A stretch of DNA of 64,000 nt from Plectrocnemia conspersa (taxonomy: Eukaryota > Arthropoda > Insecta > Trichoptera > Polycentropodidae). This document shows positions 12,241 through 24,945 of this stretch, piece after piece. The notes below the pieces were generated by a model. The model was not told the DNA's origin. It made no database searches and saw nothing but the letters and a program-made list of their open reading frames with translations. The position numbers were made by a program, and so were the translations under genes. Each line of letters begins with the position of its first letter. Within the stretch, counting starts at the first letter, position 1. The stretch covers positions 124,001-188,000 of the forward strand of contig VTFK01000282.1 in NCBI GenBank assembly GCA_009617715.1, read 5' to 3'.

Positions 12241-13490
12241 AATGAACGATATATAATACACACAACATAGCTACGGTAATTTGTTTCATAACCGAACATG
12301 TTAATATTGCGGCAAATCGTTATTGTCTCGAATGTCGTTGTTGAGGCAATGAATAGAGCTTGGGGTCGACTTGTGAGGTTGGATAGAGAGGCGAAACCAA
12401 TATCTACTGTTTAATTTCAGAAGATAAGTAAAATGGGATTTGGGGTTAAGGGTTGTAATGAAGGGGTTAATTTTATATATGAAGTAGCTGAAGGAGTATA
12501 CATGATGGCTTAAAAAAATTGATAAATATTTTATATATATTTTTTTTAAATGTTTATTTTTATATACTCGGAGATCTTTTACTGAATATAGTATTTGCAG
12601 AGAAAGATAACTCGATTTTTGATATTCTCTTACAAATTATTTTTTCTGATATTCGCAATGTCGTTAAGCTTAATTTATTTATGCTTATTTTATTACAATG
12701 TATTTAATTATAAAATATATCTTTAAGATATTTGTTATTAAAAATATATACTATACATTTTTTTTTGTGTAAAAATTCCTTTCTCTGTTTATTAAGCTTT
12801 CTTTACGTTATCTAATTGCTTTTATTCTAAATATTTTTTCTTAGAAATCAAAGATTAGTATTTTAATAAGATATCTGGGACATATAGTGGATGAAACATT
12901 ATTTCTTATTATTTTTTTTTTATAAATCTAATATCATATTTGCAACGTTGTCCTGATAACTTTTATTTTGTTTGTTCTGCAGATTTCACAAATGCTATTT
13001 AAAGGCTATTATGAAGTATTTTAAAGTTATTATAAAAAGGCGTATTATATATAATTTATAAAGCTTAACTTTGGATGAATTGCTATTTAGAAAAAAATAG
13101 TAAGAAGGCTAAAATGTATATAATTAATTGTTTATAAATTAAAAAGCGCGCTCTTTCCAATAAATATCGGTCTAATGGTCGCTATTGTAGCAAGTCCTTT
13201 ATTGCAAAGTTTCGAAATGTCTTTAAATATTTTAAACTCAAAGTTTAACTCTAATTTAATGCAAAATTTATGCTAGATTTTCATACTACGTTATTGCCTG
13301 TACATTCGTTACTTTGGAGAGGCACTGGAAAATGTTGTCTATGTTTTGTAACTTATACTTATTATTAATTGTTATTTATTCTAGTCAATTAATCCAAATG
13401 CTTTTATTATATTTATACATATTTTTGTAATTTCTTTGCAATTAGTTTAAGACCAAAAGCACTCGTTAATATAACTGTATCACCATTTAT
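12241..13490. other. AT-rich noncoding stretch
   Basis: A short plus-strand frame at 12519-12707 encodes an AT-biased hydrophobic peptide and looks like chance. Nothing else is recognised. Confidence 0.5.
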
Positions 13491-13735
13491 TTAAATGTTG
13501 TAGTATCGTTCGTAAATATAACATAGAGAAATGGCCAGAGCAAACTTTTCTTGATGAACTTCAGCTGGAATTTTAGCCGGTATCGATTGTTCATTATTTA
13601 GTGAAACAACATAGCTTCTTCTTCTCATGTATAAGTGTATTAAGCGTAATAGATAGTTAAGGGTTTTGTAATTATATAGTTTATGAATCAAACTGTCTTG
13701 CTACACCATTTCGAAAGCATTTTCTATATCTAACA
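13491..13735 (-). pseudogene. Jockey-like LINE reverse transcriptase fragment
   Basis: Read on the minus strand from 13733, the segment starts with LDIENAFEMV, matching the LDVEKAFDxVWH motif that carries the first catalytic Asp. A TAG stop stands where the conserved Trp is expected (one base from TGG). It continues with LIHKLYNYKTLNYLLRLI, then the RRRSYVVSLNNE strand and IPAKIPAEVHQ, a decayed form of the GVPQGS motif, and degrades after that. The open frame from 13691 covers 66 codons. The family is RNA-templated non-LTR retrotransposons of the jockey or related clades. The copy is a short, inactive internal fragment. Confidence 0.85.
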
Positions 13736-14469
13736 TTTAGAGATCTGTGTTTTTTTACATTTAAATTAACGCATATTTGATTTTCTGATTTACACAAAAG
13801 CTGAACTTTTAACTTGAACTCTCTCTTAAAAATAAATCGGAATTGTAGGATCATTATCGGATGATAAGAGGCTTATAAAATGGTTGGAAAATATTAAAAA
13901 ATTAAGCAAGCGTTAAAGATGTATGTAATCTAAATCTAATCAATTCAATTTTTAATGTCACCTAAAACTTTCTTTATCTAGCTTAAATTAAATCGTTTTT
14001 TATTACATATTATAAAATGTTACACTACTAGTAATTTAAAAGGGTACCCAAAAGAGATATGCATATTATAAAAAAGAAAGGATAACGCAAATATTTTTTC
14101 AAAACTGTGCTAATTTTTTATCTTTAGATGCATGTAAATTTTTTTGTTGATTTTGCATTTAAACCTTTTTTGTTTCTTATATGTAATTTTGTTAGTTATT
14201 ATCATATATATTGATTCTAAAACTATTTTATTTTTTTAATTCAAGTTTTAACTGTCAGCCGTGCTTTGGCTGTTGGGTTATATCTGTTTTAGTGCTGATT
14301 TAGACTCATTAGGTCCCAAAATTTACAATGAAAAGATTTTTATTGAATAAACAATTTACATATATATAGATTTCTTTGAAAAAATCCACGAAAATGGCAT
14401 TAAAAACGTTTATGATGTGGATGGTAATTTAATTAATCTCAAAGATGGTTAAAAAAAATAAACGGGATA
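13736..14469. other. AT-rich noncoding stretch
   Basis: No gene is recognised. The last hundred bases may hold more of the adjoining mariner element, but no termini were identified. Confidence 0.45.
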
Positions 14470-15620
14470 TTACCATATCAAGGATATGGGACGACCAACA
14501 AAAATATACGGTGATATCCTGGCCGTATAAATGAAAGCAAATCTTATTCAAACTATCCATTAGCTGACCGAGAAACTAAACCAGTCCGATTCATCAGTGC
14601 TTAAGCACATTAAGAACATTGGGAAGGCTTGGAAGCAAGGTTTATCCCTTTAGCGCGCAAAGGGCGAAATCGGTCGATATATCGACCGACGACATTACGG
14701 TCTATAATTCAATACCTATCCATAATAAAATCTTCCTTAGCATCATAATATGTCGTCGAGGAAGCTATTTCGTTGATATATCGAACATATGAAATTTAGT
14801 TATCGCTATCGGCCAAAAAACGATAAAATCAAAAATCAAAATAAAACATTACAAAACTCTCAAAATAGTATTTTTTAATAATATGTAATATATTTCAAAC
14901 AATAAATTATATTTGTGTACCATTATTTATTCATTTATTATATGATAAATATATTTTAAAATATGCTCCTAAGTGGTCAATGGTCGATATATCAACCGAA
15001 AGAAATTTCGAAATTTCCAAAAAAAAAATTTTTTTTTTAATTTTTTTTATCAAAATTACTTTTTATATATAATAAAAGTTTTAAAAAGTAATTTTTTAAC
15101 CCTTAATTCCAAAATATTTAATTTGCGCGCTAAAGGGTTATAGGCTTCACACGAATTCAGCAAAGGAAACAAATGCTTTTGGACCTTGAAGCTCGTCGCC
15201 TTCTCTCAATTATAAAAAAATGGATATTGTACAAATAATATCATCGTAGAATATAGTGGTTATCTAAAGTTCTAGTAGCAAAACCTACCTCGAAGCCCGG
15301 GCTAACTGTGAAAAAGTTATTTTGTATGTATGGTCAAAAACAAAACTTAGACAAATAATTACAGTAAGCTTATATTGTGATCATCTGGATCAATTGCATG
15401 AGAAAGTAAAAAAGCCTGCACTTTTCAACATAAGTTGAATAGTTCTACAACACGACAATGCGCGTCCACATGTGACAAAATTGTCTCTCGATAAAACCAA
15501 GGTATTTGATTGCAAGTTGTATCTCATCCATTGTATTTTCCAGACTTTTTTTTCCAGACTTTTTTCTAGATTGATTTAACACTTCCTGGATAAAAAAAAT
15601 CGATGTAAAAAAGAGATCAC
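14470..15620 (+). pseudogene. mariner transposase pseudogene, interrupted by a MITE
   Basis: Pieces of a mariner transposase lie in order on the plus strand. Before the MITE (14472-14640) are a GRP-containing linker and the second helix-turn-helix, reading LTEKLNQSDSSVLKHIKNIG, the DNA-binding region. After it (15142 on) are KKWILYK, a decayed form of the first catalytic DEKWILY block with the Asp lost, then WLS, KPTSKPGLTVKK, and the strongly conserved QHDNARPHV block with the second catalytic Asp (about 15455-15480). The third-Asp block, normally a YSPDLAPSDY type, is degraded at 15520-15580. Several stops and frameshifts are present. An intact mariner transposase is about 345 residues. Inverted termini were not located. 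Family: mariner (D,D34D). Confidence 0.9.
14642..15141. mobile_element. TTAT-flanked MITE inserted in the mariner pseudogene
   Basis: Perfect 16-base terminal inverted repeats, CCCTTTAGCGCGCAAA at 14646-14661 and its complement at 15122-15137, enclose about 0.5 kb of AT-rich noncoding DNA. Both sides carry the direct repeat TTAT (14642-14645 and 15138-15141). The CCC start and four-base flank resemble piggyBac-type elements, whose target is normally TTAA. Inside are near-palindromic motifs around GTCGATATATC (about 14673-14690, with diverged versions at 14774-14783 and 14983-14997). Removing the insert rejoins the mariner reading from the KAWKQG region to the next block, which proves a later insertion. 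No transposase is encoded. Confidence 0.85.
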
Positions 15621-17831
15621 TGAAATATTATAATCTAAGCCTCTAAAATTATAAAAAATTGACAATAATGTATATTGTTATACCCTTGAAATCAAATTAC
15701 ATTTTAAATTATTAAATTATAAATTAATATTTTAAAGTGATTTTTTTGCTATAAAAACGATATTTATTTCGGGATTACCTAATTTTTTTTTAATATTTGG
15801 GTTGAGATTGATAAATTATGTGTCATATTTATTTGCTTTTTTAATAAAATAAAAAATACATTTTAATAATTATAACAAATGGCAAATCTCATACTGAAAT
15901 CATGAAAAAATAATATCGCAATAAATTCATTCTTCGCTGCGCAAATCCCTTCAAAAAGCGAAACGCAACCAGCCCCACGCACAAAACACCTCCAAAATGA
16001 TTACATATCGTAAATTTTGAGTGACGTATAACGTACGCAAACTCCTTCTTTTTTTGGCATACACATCCAAAGTTTAGAAAGCGTGAGCTAACGCCGTCAG
16101 TTTATCGTCGAGTTGTTTTGCTCACGTCATAAAGTCAGAATCAGCAACGTTTCACGCGTTACGCACTCATCAACGTTGATAAGTCGTAAAGCGCACAAAG
16201 ATTCGCATAGATTTCATCGCATTTCTCCGCAATTAATTATTACCGACGCTGATAAGCTTACCTTTGAACCCTTCTTCCGAAAACCCTGAGGGATTGACGC
16301 CTCGAGTTTTCCAACGACATCAGCAAAACTGGATACGCTTAAAGCGTGCATGACAAAGTGTTATAAACTCCCATTTCGCTAAATTTAATTACGACCAGAA
16401 CGCGGTAAATTATGTGAAAATTATACTATAAAAACAAGCGTAACGTTGTTGTAAATTAATACGTACAAAAAATCTCGACGTATGAGTTCATACGTGTTAA
16501 TTTTTTCGACCCAGTTTTTGGCATTTAGAGGTTAATTGGATAACTCAAAATGTCGTGTGCCGGAACTTCAGTTAAGCGTTCAAATTGGGCGTTAATTAAA
16601 ACACAACTTTTCGGACTTGAAAATAAATTTAAATTTCAAATCAGTCGAAAACTAATTGGCTTCTAAATTTAAAATTTTAATTTTTGCTATGCGCGGTTGC
16701 GATTTTAATTTTTCGACGAACTCAATTGTAACAGTTTATAAATTTAATTTCTATCGTAATTATTTTAATCAATGATGTTAAACTGTTCGAACTTTCACAA
16801 TTCTGACTATAAATATTATATGTATATATAAATTATTCTATTAAATTTAAGTTTCAACAAATTAAATATAATTTTCTAAAGTTTTGGCTTCATCATATTC
16901 AAAAAATATACTTAATAAAACATGTATTATAAAGAAAATATTAAAAAATACATTATACGATAAAAAATAGGTTTATTGTACAAAGACATACATAATTTAA
17001 TGATGTGTAATATTAATAAAATAAATCATAAAATATATATTTCTTTAAAACAAAAAAATAGAAAGAACAGTAAAAAAAATTCAGTATACGTATTAAGTGC
17101 GTATTGTTAATAATACAACACATTTTATTAGATTGACCGGTGAAATAAATTCTTATATTATATAGGAATAAAATATATTTTTTATTAAAGGTCGGAAAAG
17201 CGCCATCAGTATGTTTGCTTCAGTAATCGTCGCTCTGATGAGTATTTTTTTCTGTTAATTTGTTTGACATAATTTTAAACATATGTATACTATATCTACA
17301 GTTAACGTAATTTCGTTCCATGGTCCTTTACAGTTTTAGCAAAAGATTAAAGATAAATGAGGAACTCTAATAACCGAGAATTAATTTAGATAGTTAATAT
17401 GTATCAGAAGATTGATTAACAGTATTAGTAGAATTGTATTTGTTGACAAACGGATGATCTGGTACGCATACTTCCAAATGATCAGAGATTCTAAAAATTG
17501 TTTTGTCACATTATTCGACAAAATACTACAATATTTAAAATAAATTGTATCGAACCCAAACCTAACCTTAACAAATTAACCTAATGAAAGGTTAAAATCA
17601 TAAATTAAAACTTTTGTGAGGTCAAGTTGTTATTAATTTTATTAAGAAAAATATTTACAATTATGTTTCTTTTGTATTCAATAAGCTATTAATTATTAAA
17701 AAAAAAGTTTTATAAATATATATGTACAAATATTTTTAACAATAATATCACAAAATATTAAATTAATATTTAACTATGCTAATAATAAAATCATTTCAGT
17801 TTAATTAAAATGAGAAGTTAGAATTTCTTTG
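15621..17831. other. Noncoding; GC-richer island 15.93-16.70 kb
   Basis: AT-rich DNA flanks a long island from about 15930 to 16700 without long open frames or repeats. It has several TTAATTA-like homeodomain-type words and CGTCATAAA motifs. It is a plausible regulatory or conserved noncoding element, but that is inference. From 16780 to 17830 it is AT-rich with nothing recognised. Confidence 0.4.
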
Positions 17832-18038
17832 TTAAGTTATCGAATCGATGATATCTTCCATCTTTATAAAATCTTCGTTAAATTTAAATTTGCAATCACA
17901 AAAAGCTTCATAAATATCGTCTTTTTTATTTTCTTTGGCGAAAAAAAATCTTTGTCTCTCGATAAAAGTGCGATCAGGAAGTGGAGTCGGTAATGCGTTT
18001 TCGGTATTCACCCCCGCATTTCCTTGTCTATAGGCCAC
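17832..18038 (-). pseudogene. Possible retroelement gag-like fragment
   Basis: A 68-codon minus-strand frame has a central stretch RQRFFFAKENKKDDIYEAF followed by CDCKFKF and a DIIDSIT end. This resembles the part of Ty3/gypsy-type Gag proteins where an ERF-FF-A-Q pattern precedes a CxFG-type motif and the capsid's last helices. The match is short and from memory. No protease, reverse transcriptase or LTR was found beside it. The GC-richer DNA upstream (18040-18260) has no open continuation. An ordinary chance frame or a host exon cannot be excluded. Confidence 0.3.
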
Positions 18039-21000
18039 TTCCTATTGATTTAGAACGAGGCCCGAAATAAGGTCGTTTTCAGCTGAACGCAAACAGATTA
18101 CTAAAACTGAAGAAGATGCCACAAATAAGTGCGGCTTATCGTTTTATCGCCGGCTACGGCACAGCATCCCACCCGCAAAAACACCCCCTGGGAAAGAATC
18201 CCCCGTGAGGCATTTGCATTCAAACGAGCACCTTCAGCAGTTCCTGTCCAATGAACCTACAAATACTTATACATGTATATACCTTTCTATTCTTTAAAAA
18301 AAAAATCTAATATCAAAATTTCTTTATTTTATTACTTTAGCAATACTTGATCTATACGAAAAGTAAAATTTCATTTAAAAAAATATTTAAGTGAAACTAA
18401 TAGGTTTAATAAAAAAATAAGTATTTACAATTTAGAACAGTGCTTTTATTAATCATGTGGTCTACACACATATTTACATAGTAGTGTAGTTGTGATAGGA
18501 TATGATACTTAATTAATCTAATGGCACAAATCTATCAATACTACTAATGTACCAATGTATATAGAAACAGATCTCTATGTAGTAAGTTTGTGTAATAAAT
18601 GGTTTTTATTTTAAATTTAATATTGAAATAAATGCTTAAAATTTGCCTATCGTTAGTGATCAAGTTTTACTGAAAATATATATTAGTAATAATACTCTTA
18701 AAATGGTTTTCCTGAAAATTTTTTTTGATGATTTATTTTATAAAATAAATAGTTACAGTTTCATATAAAAATATAAACAAATTAAAAAATATCTCTTCCG
18801 TAACAAATAAACCTACCCTAGTTTATGTTATAAAAAATTTATGACAGTTTATATATCATTTAACTCTCATCTATACCTCACAGTCCTTTCACTAGATTTA
18901 ACATTGAAAGCTCAAACCGGCGTCATTTATTTATTTATTTTTCGCCCCTTTCAATGTATACAATTTACCAATACATAAATGGCCAAACATATACATTTTA
19001 ACTGGTGCAAATATCACCCATCTCGATATTTGCATATTCCAACAATAGACCTTCATTAATTTCGAATGTCAACCAGCAACTTCCTACTGGTATTCACTGA
19101 GAACAATATTTTTTCCTTCATCTCCGGGGCAAAAGCTAATTGCGTTCTTTACAACGCACAGTAGCTAAATTTTTTTTCAACCCTCTTTTGGACAGTAAAA
19201 AATTACCGCCATCGTCAGAATCGAATTAACGCAATGTTTCACGGGTTATTAAATTAAATCGTCACAATGACAAATTTTAATTGCGCCCTTAGCTCATTGT
19301 CGGCATTTTGGGGTTATTAGTTATTTCACGGAGACGACGACCAAAAAAGGGGGTTTGATACTAAAGCTTCAAGACTTGATGTGCTTATTTTTTTTAATAT
19401 ATTTAATAAAATCCAAATTGTTTGCTATTGTATATACTAACAATAAACGAACATGAAAGAAATATGTATTATTCAATAACATATTTCTTGCATACGTTGC
19501 TAATTAAGTATGAATAAAATTAAATATAGTGCTCCCAAAATATGATATATACTAAATAAAATTAAGCTTATGTTCCTTACCCTTTGGCTGCTAAATAACG
19601 ATTTATCGTTGTTATGTTATCACATTAAATTAATACTAACAACGATCATTGCTAACGTCATGATGCACGAAAAGGTAAATTAATTTGCGAACTAACCCTG
19701 TTAGTTTGTCAATGCATTTAACATTGTTTTGTGCAGAAAAATAAGATTTTAAATATAATTAAAACAGCTAAAAGGTTAAATTAGTTAGTGAAACAGTTCT
19801 AAAATAAATCAGTTTATAACAGAAAACAGCTGTTAAGTAAGTAATTACAGTGAAACATGCGCCAGATAGAATTTTATAAAAATTATGCTAAAATATATTT
19901 TTCAAATCAATAGAATAATTTGTTATCTTTTTATTAATAGTCAATGTGAGTCTATGTACTTTTGGACCATCATTTTAGTACAACCGTTAGTGTAGAGCTA
20001 GGATAGTGGTGCAAGTCACGTGCCGAGCTACATTGTCTCTCTTTTCCTTCCTGTGTTTTAACGACGTCTTCCCCCATTCGATGGACCAATTTATGCACTG
20101 GTACGAAATGCCGGTTGTGTAGGGAGGCACGCTTGTTTAGAAGATCGGATGCTGCAACACAGCCGCATAACCATATATCTTCTCTGATTAATTCCCGCTT
20201 CTAAGCGATGTCTCGTTGTTACTTTAACTGCCTTGATATAAAATGTATATAAGTATTTATGTGCTTTTTTATACATAAGGATAATAACCGAGTAATTAAA
20301 ATTAATTATATGATATGATATTATATTTTTTCGGAGGGAGAGAGACACCCGTCATTAACTTTCGTGCTATGAAATTACATTTTATTATTCTATAAAGCTT
20401 TGAATTTCTCAGAAAATTTAATAAGCCATCGCAATTATTTTTTTTTTGATTTTTGTGGAATTTTTAAATTAGTTTAACAGAAAATATAATTTTTATATAT
20501 TTTTAAAAACAAAAAAAATACTTAACAATGGTATAATCTTGTAATAGTAGTTTTAGTGAATTTATATGCGAAAGCCTGAGAATAGAAACATGAGAAACAA
20601 TGCAGAGAAATGTTGCTATTTTAATTGCTTTTTTTATATATTTGTCGTTGGGAATAAGAATACCAGTTTTTTGTGAATCAATTTTAATAACCATTTCTTA
20701 GTTTATTATTTGATTATAAATTTTGTATATTTGGTACAAAATCTTTAACTTTTTAAAATTAAAAAAAAACTATTATATCATTTTTTAGCGGTAATTTTTG
20801 CAAAAATCCCTTTTTTATTAGCCGATTAGAAATTTGTAATAATATTAATAAATTCATAAAAAGCTTTCTAATATATTTTGTAAATATATAACATGCGATT
20901 GGTGTATATGTTTTGGCTGCACTGACGTGATTTTTATCGATGTTTTATATAGCTTCATTTTAGAGATCAGTAATTTATTGTGTATAAATAAACGCGCTAG

Positions 21001-21691
21001 GTTAAAATTGTGAGTTTGGCACACCATATTACCATCTGTTCTTTGAAGATATGGCAATGACTATTTGCTCCGTGTATCCAGCTCTTGAGGATGCCGTCTC
21101 CGGAGAATGCTTTTTTTTCTGATCCCATCGTCGGGCTGACTTTGAGGTGGAACTTTTCGTGCTGCATTCTTGGCCTGCTGTAATGCCTTTTGTGGAGGCT
21201 CGAAAATTCAAGGGCTAAGCCCCGGTGTCGGACCTAAGGGCACACGCCTATATCTCTGTGGTTATTATTTGATGAAGACTAAAACTATTTTGTAATAATG
21301 ATCATTTATTTTTCACTGTACTTTAATTGTAAGTAAATTTTAGACTTGAACAATTTAATTATTAATTTGGAAATATAGAAGTCTAAAGTACATAATGAAA
21401 GCAATAAATATGTTTCTTTTTATAATACAATAATTTTATTATTATATTGGTATATAGAACTAATTACTGTAAATCCTACTCGTATAGTCGTTTTTATAAT
21501 TGTTTTGCGGCTAAGTATGACACATTTGCATTCTTAATAAATATGGTGTTAATTGAATTTTGTGCTATCAGACGATTTTATTATTTTTAAGTCATGAAAA
21601 ATATTTTTTTTGTCAAGTAAAAAAATTATTTGTTATAAAAAAGTACATCGTATAATTTAAAATTTATTGCAATAAAATGTAACAAAATACT
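18039..21691. other. Noncoding; islands at 18.04-18.26, 19.0-19.35, 20.0-20.25 and 21.0-21.25 kb
   Basis: Four GC-richer islands interrupt AT-rich DNA. The island at 20.0-20.25 kb contributes to an 85-codon minus-strand frame (20091-20348). That at 21.0-21.25 kb contributes to a 60-codon frame (21029-21211), and another minus-strand frame of similar length overlaps it. Basic and serine-rich residues dominate both, and no domain is recognised. They could be old transposon pieces. Other short frames (20503-20694, 20854-21057) are AT-biased and probably chance. Confidence 0.35.
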
Positions 21692-21912
21692 GTAACCAAA
21701 ATACCAATTATTTTTGAGGCAGTGGCAAAATCTCTTGTTTCTAAAATACATTTTTATGTAGTCTACACCGACTTTCAAACGGTATTTGACAAAGTTTGTC
21801 AAGAGCTTCTCCAAAAGTTAAACTTTGGTTGTTCGAACAGTCTATTAAGCTTTTTTTGAGTTACTAAAGTCACTACGATCAATATGTAAACTATGGTATT
21901 TTTAGTATTTAT
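21692..21912 (+). pseudogene. Jockey-like LINE reverse transcriptase fragment
   Basis: This is the only LINE fragment on the plus strand. It reads VTKIPIIFEAVAKSLVSK, matching the PKIFExLV block at the start of the reverse transcriptase. It then jumps, by an internal deletion of some fifty residues, to VVYTDFQTVFDKV, the block with the first catalytic Asp, and LLQKLNFGCSNSLLSFF. After a frameshift it carries HYDQYVNYGIFS, the strand before the GVPQGS motif, to about 21912. It is inactive: it is short, internally deleted and lacks the catalytic Asp pair. The family is jockey or a close relative. A 62-codon frame on the opposite strand (21626-21814) is a shadow of it. Confidence 0.75.
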
Positions 21913-24664
21913 ATATAGCAAAAATCAAGAATATATATGTATCAAATTTAAAAAAAATAATTCGCAATATATAAAATGCTAGACCCAATATAAAAACGAT
22001 TTTAATTGGCTGAAATCATGAAAGTTAATTTTACTTTTTAATGTGGCAAATTAAATATATTTTAATTTCGCAAAATCTCAATAAGAAGTCAGTACTATTA
22101 GGATATACTTATATCTAAAAACAAAAAATGAACGATAAAAAACATTTTAAACACTATTAAAATATGAAGGAATTTTTATTAGATTTCTACATTGTATTAT
22201 AATACATGTTCTATAAAATGTACTACTTATGATTTTTGAAAGAACATCGTAATATTTTATTCATGATATTATTTCGACCCAATTTAATGTTAATTATATA
22301 ATTATACTTTGCTGCTTTATCTTCGACAAAAATTTAAATGAATTTATTATACAAGTGTTCTTTCGCCGGACTTCCCTCCTTTGGGGGTGGCAAGTTTCGA
22401 GAGAGTATAATTTCGATAGTGATCGCCAGGCTGTTCCGGGAACAATAAGCGTGCGGCGCACCTGCAAAGCCCACCTTCAACTTTTGGAGGTTCCAAGTTC
22501 AAAAGTCTTGATGATAAAACTTATTTTTATTTTGTTCGCGAGCCCAACAATAAACGACGGCGCGCTCACTGGGACAAAGAAAAAGTTAAATAACTTTGAG
22601 AGGTTTAATGGCTCCCAAGAGTTTTAATTATTATCAACACCCCATAACGGGTGGTTAGGTAGTTAGGTATAATATCATAACGATAACGATTTCTATAGCA
22701 GCATATGTATGTTTTTAAGTACGTTTGCTTGTGACCTTCGCAAGAGCACAAAATAAATAAAAGTGTTTGCGAGTCAACATTACAAATATTGGGGTTATTG
22801 GTACAGTTTTATTATCTATTCGATTATTATATACTATAAAACAATATTAAACTTATTTAACGATACAAAAGATTTGAACTACAATTTTTTTTTTTATCAA
22901 TTTTTTTGAGCTAACAATGATTTTTTTGGTTTGTTATTTTAAACAGAAACTTTATTAAATATAACACGTTAGGTTAATTTTAGCCTTTTTATTAATTTAT
23001 TCATTCTTTGTGAAAACTTATTAATTCATGTTTGATTGATTATTTATATGGTTTAAAATAAATAAGGTATCAACATTTTTTTTTAAAATGATATATTTAT
23101 AAAACATTTGGTGAATTTAAAGAAATATTTTTAAGCATAAACGACATAGAATTTCCGTCTGTGCATTTGTGATGTTATGATAAATTTTTTTTTGGTCTTT
23201 TAGGTTTATTATTAAGTTTTTTCAAAAAAAGTACAGTTAAAATCACACATGCACCATGTGAGACAGAGTTGAAGCAATATATCATCCTTAAGGTATCTAC
23301 CTTAACCCCTAGCGAGACGAATTTTATCCACAATATAAAGAAACCAAGTTAGCTTCATTATGCATTCCTACGACTTAAAAACTTGTCAGAGGATATATAT
23401 AAGGGCCATTATCTGAATGCGCGCTGCGCTTTTTTTTTGGACCTTCTATAGGTGCATGTTAGAGATTCAAGAAAATGAAATTCACCTATGAATGTTTCAC
23501 TCACGTATCTCCTTTTAGTTTTTTTTCTTTTTTGGCACTACATTCTCTTCGTATCGTCTGCGATATTGACGTGGCGCTCCATCAAGGCTCAGATTTAATC
23601 TCGCGAATGCTGCTGCGGATTTATATTTTATTTAAGCTCGTCGGGAATTTTTTCGGCTGCTGAAAATGCAGTGAATTTTCCGGACGCAAAAATTGCATGT
23701 TTGGGTTATTTCAATCGGGGTAAACTGTAGTGAGAAAATACATTTTGGTTTAAAGGGTTCACTGGAAATTGTAACAAATTTATTGATTGCGTTTTATAAT
23801 AAGAAAATATATATTTTATAAACATACAATTGTCAAAATAGATTTGCTTAATCGATTCTGCAAAAAAATTCTTAGCAAAAAAATGTAGCTAAATAATTTT
23901 TATCCACGTAAAATTTTTGTTAAGGAAGAATTGCTTAATATTTTTTTTATACAGTTTAAACTTATAAAATACTTACCAATTAATAAAATTTTGTGAGATG
24001 CTTTATTAGAGATGTATTTGTGTTGATTATTTTTTATGTAGCATAAATATTTTAAATGATTTTAAGTCTTTAATATTTCCATATAAAGAGCTTAAAATTT
24101 GACTTTGGTAAAAAAACTTTTATAGAGCTTTTTGAACACAATACAAAAAGATTTGATAAATCCTTCTATTTTGGAAAAAATATATATATATGAAAACCTA
24201 GTAATTTGTATATGTGTTTAATTAGAACGTTATATTTACTTACTATAGTTATTAAGGTATTGAATTTAAATTCATATTTGTATAAATAAAATTTAAAAAC
24301 CTATTGATAGTAAGCTTTATTATTATATAAATTATTTTTAACATTCAAAATATATCATATTAAAAAATTATCCTAAGTTTTAATAATAAAAATAAATATA
24401 TTGTAGGGGTTTTACCAATGGCTTTAGAAATCATCAAAACGACAGTGTTTCGTCTGTCAATAGAAATTAAAAAAAAATCCAGGAATATATTTTTAATAGC
24501 TACCAAATTTCACCAAAATTTCGACTCTTTTTTACATAGGCTTTAAAACTTAAATTAATATTTAATATTATCGATAAATCCATAGGACTTTAATTTATTT
24601 AGCTTTAAATTGATATGATGATTTTATATGTAATGTTAGATGGTTATGCTTTTAATTACCCTTG
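21913..24664. other. Noncoding; islands at 22.35-22.63 and 23.26-23.72 kb
   Basis: The first island carries a 90-codon plus-strand frame (22355-22627) with mixed codon use but no recognisable domain. The second carries a 62-codon plus-strand frame (23475-23663). I would not call either a gene. The rest is strongly AT-rich, with poly-A and poly-T runs and an AT dinucleotide run at 24180-24191. Confidence 0.4.
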
Positions 24665-24945
24665 TGCCTCAATAAAATGTGCCACTTGGTCACATCACCA
24701 ATTACTGGCAACCAATGACGACAACAGTACCTATTCATAGACATGAATAATTTGACTTCATCAGTAAAGACAAAAAATGCTTCACCTTCCCGAAGTGTTC
24801 CTGGTCACGACTAGTGTCGATCGTCTTTCGTATGCTCAAATACTTACGTCACCAATCTAATCATCGACGATCACAAGGAAGACTCTCAAAACGGCGAGCA
24901 ATTAAACATGCCAGTTTAACTCCACCGCCTAATATAGACATCTTT
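24665..24945 (-). pseudogene. Tc1/mariner-superfamily transposase fragment
   Basis: On the minus strand TSRDQEHFGKVKHF (about 24815-24775) runs, after a frameshift, into FVFTDEVKLFMSMNRY and CCRHWLPV. This resembles the first-catalytic-Asp block (FSDEAxFxxxGxVNxQNxRYW) of a widespread insect transposase group, including the usual preceding RD..FF..V motif. The upstream ARRFESLPCDRR would fall in the RRLxFC-type helix. Only about 90 codons are left, with stops and at least one frameshift. The second and third catalytic blocks are missing. The identification rests on short motifs. Confidence 0.45.

Noticed and set aside
24180..24191. AT dinucleotide run as an origin or scaffold attachment site
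   Set aside because: Short, and such runs are expected at this base composition.
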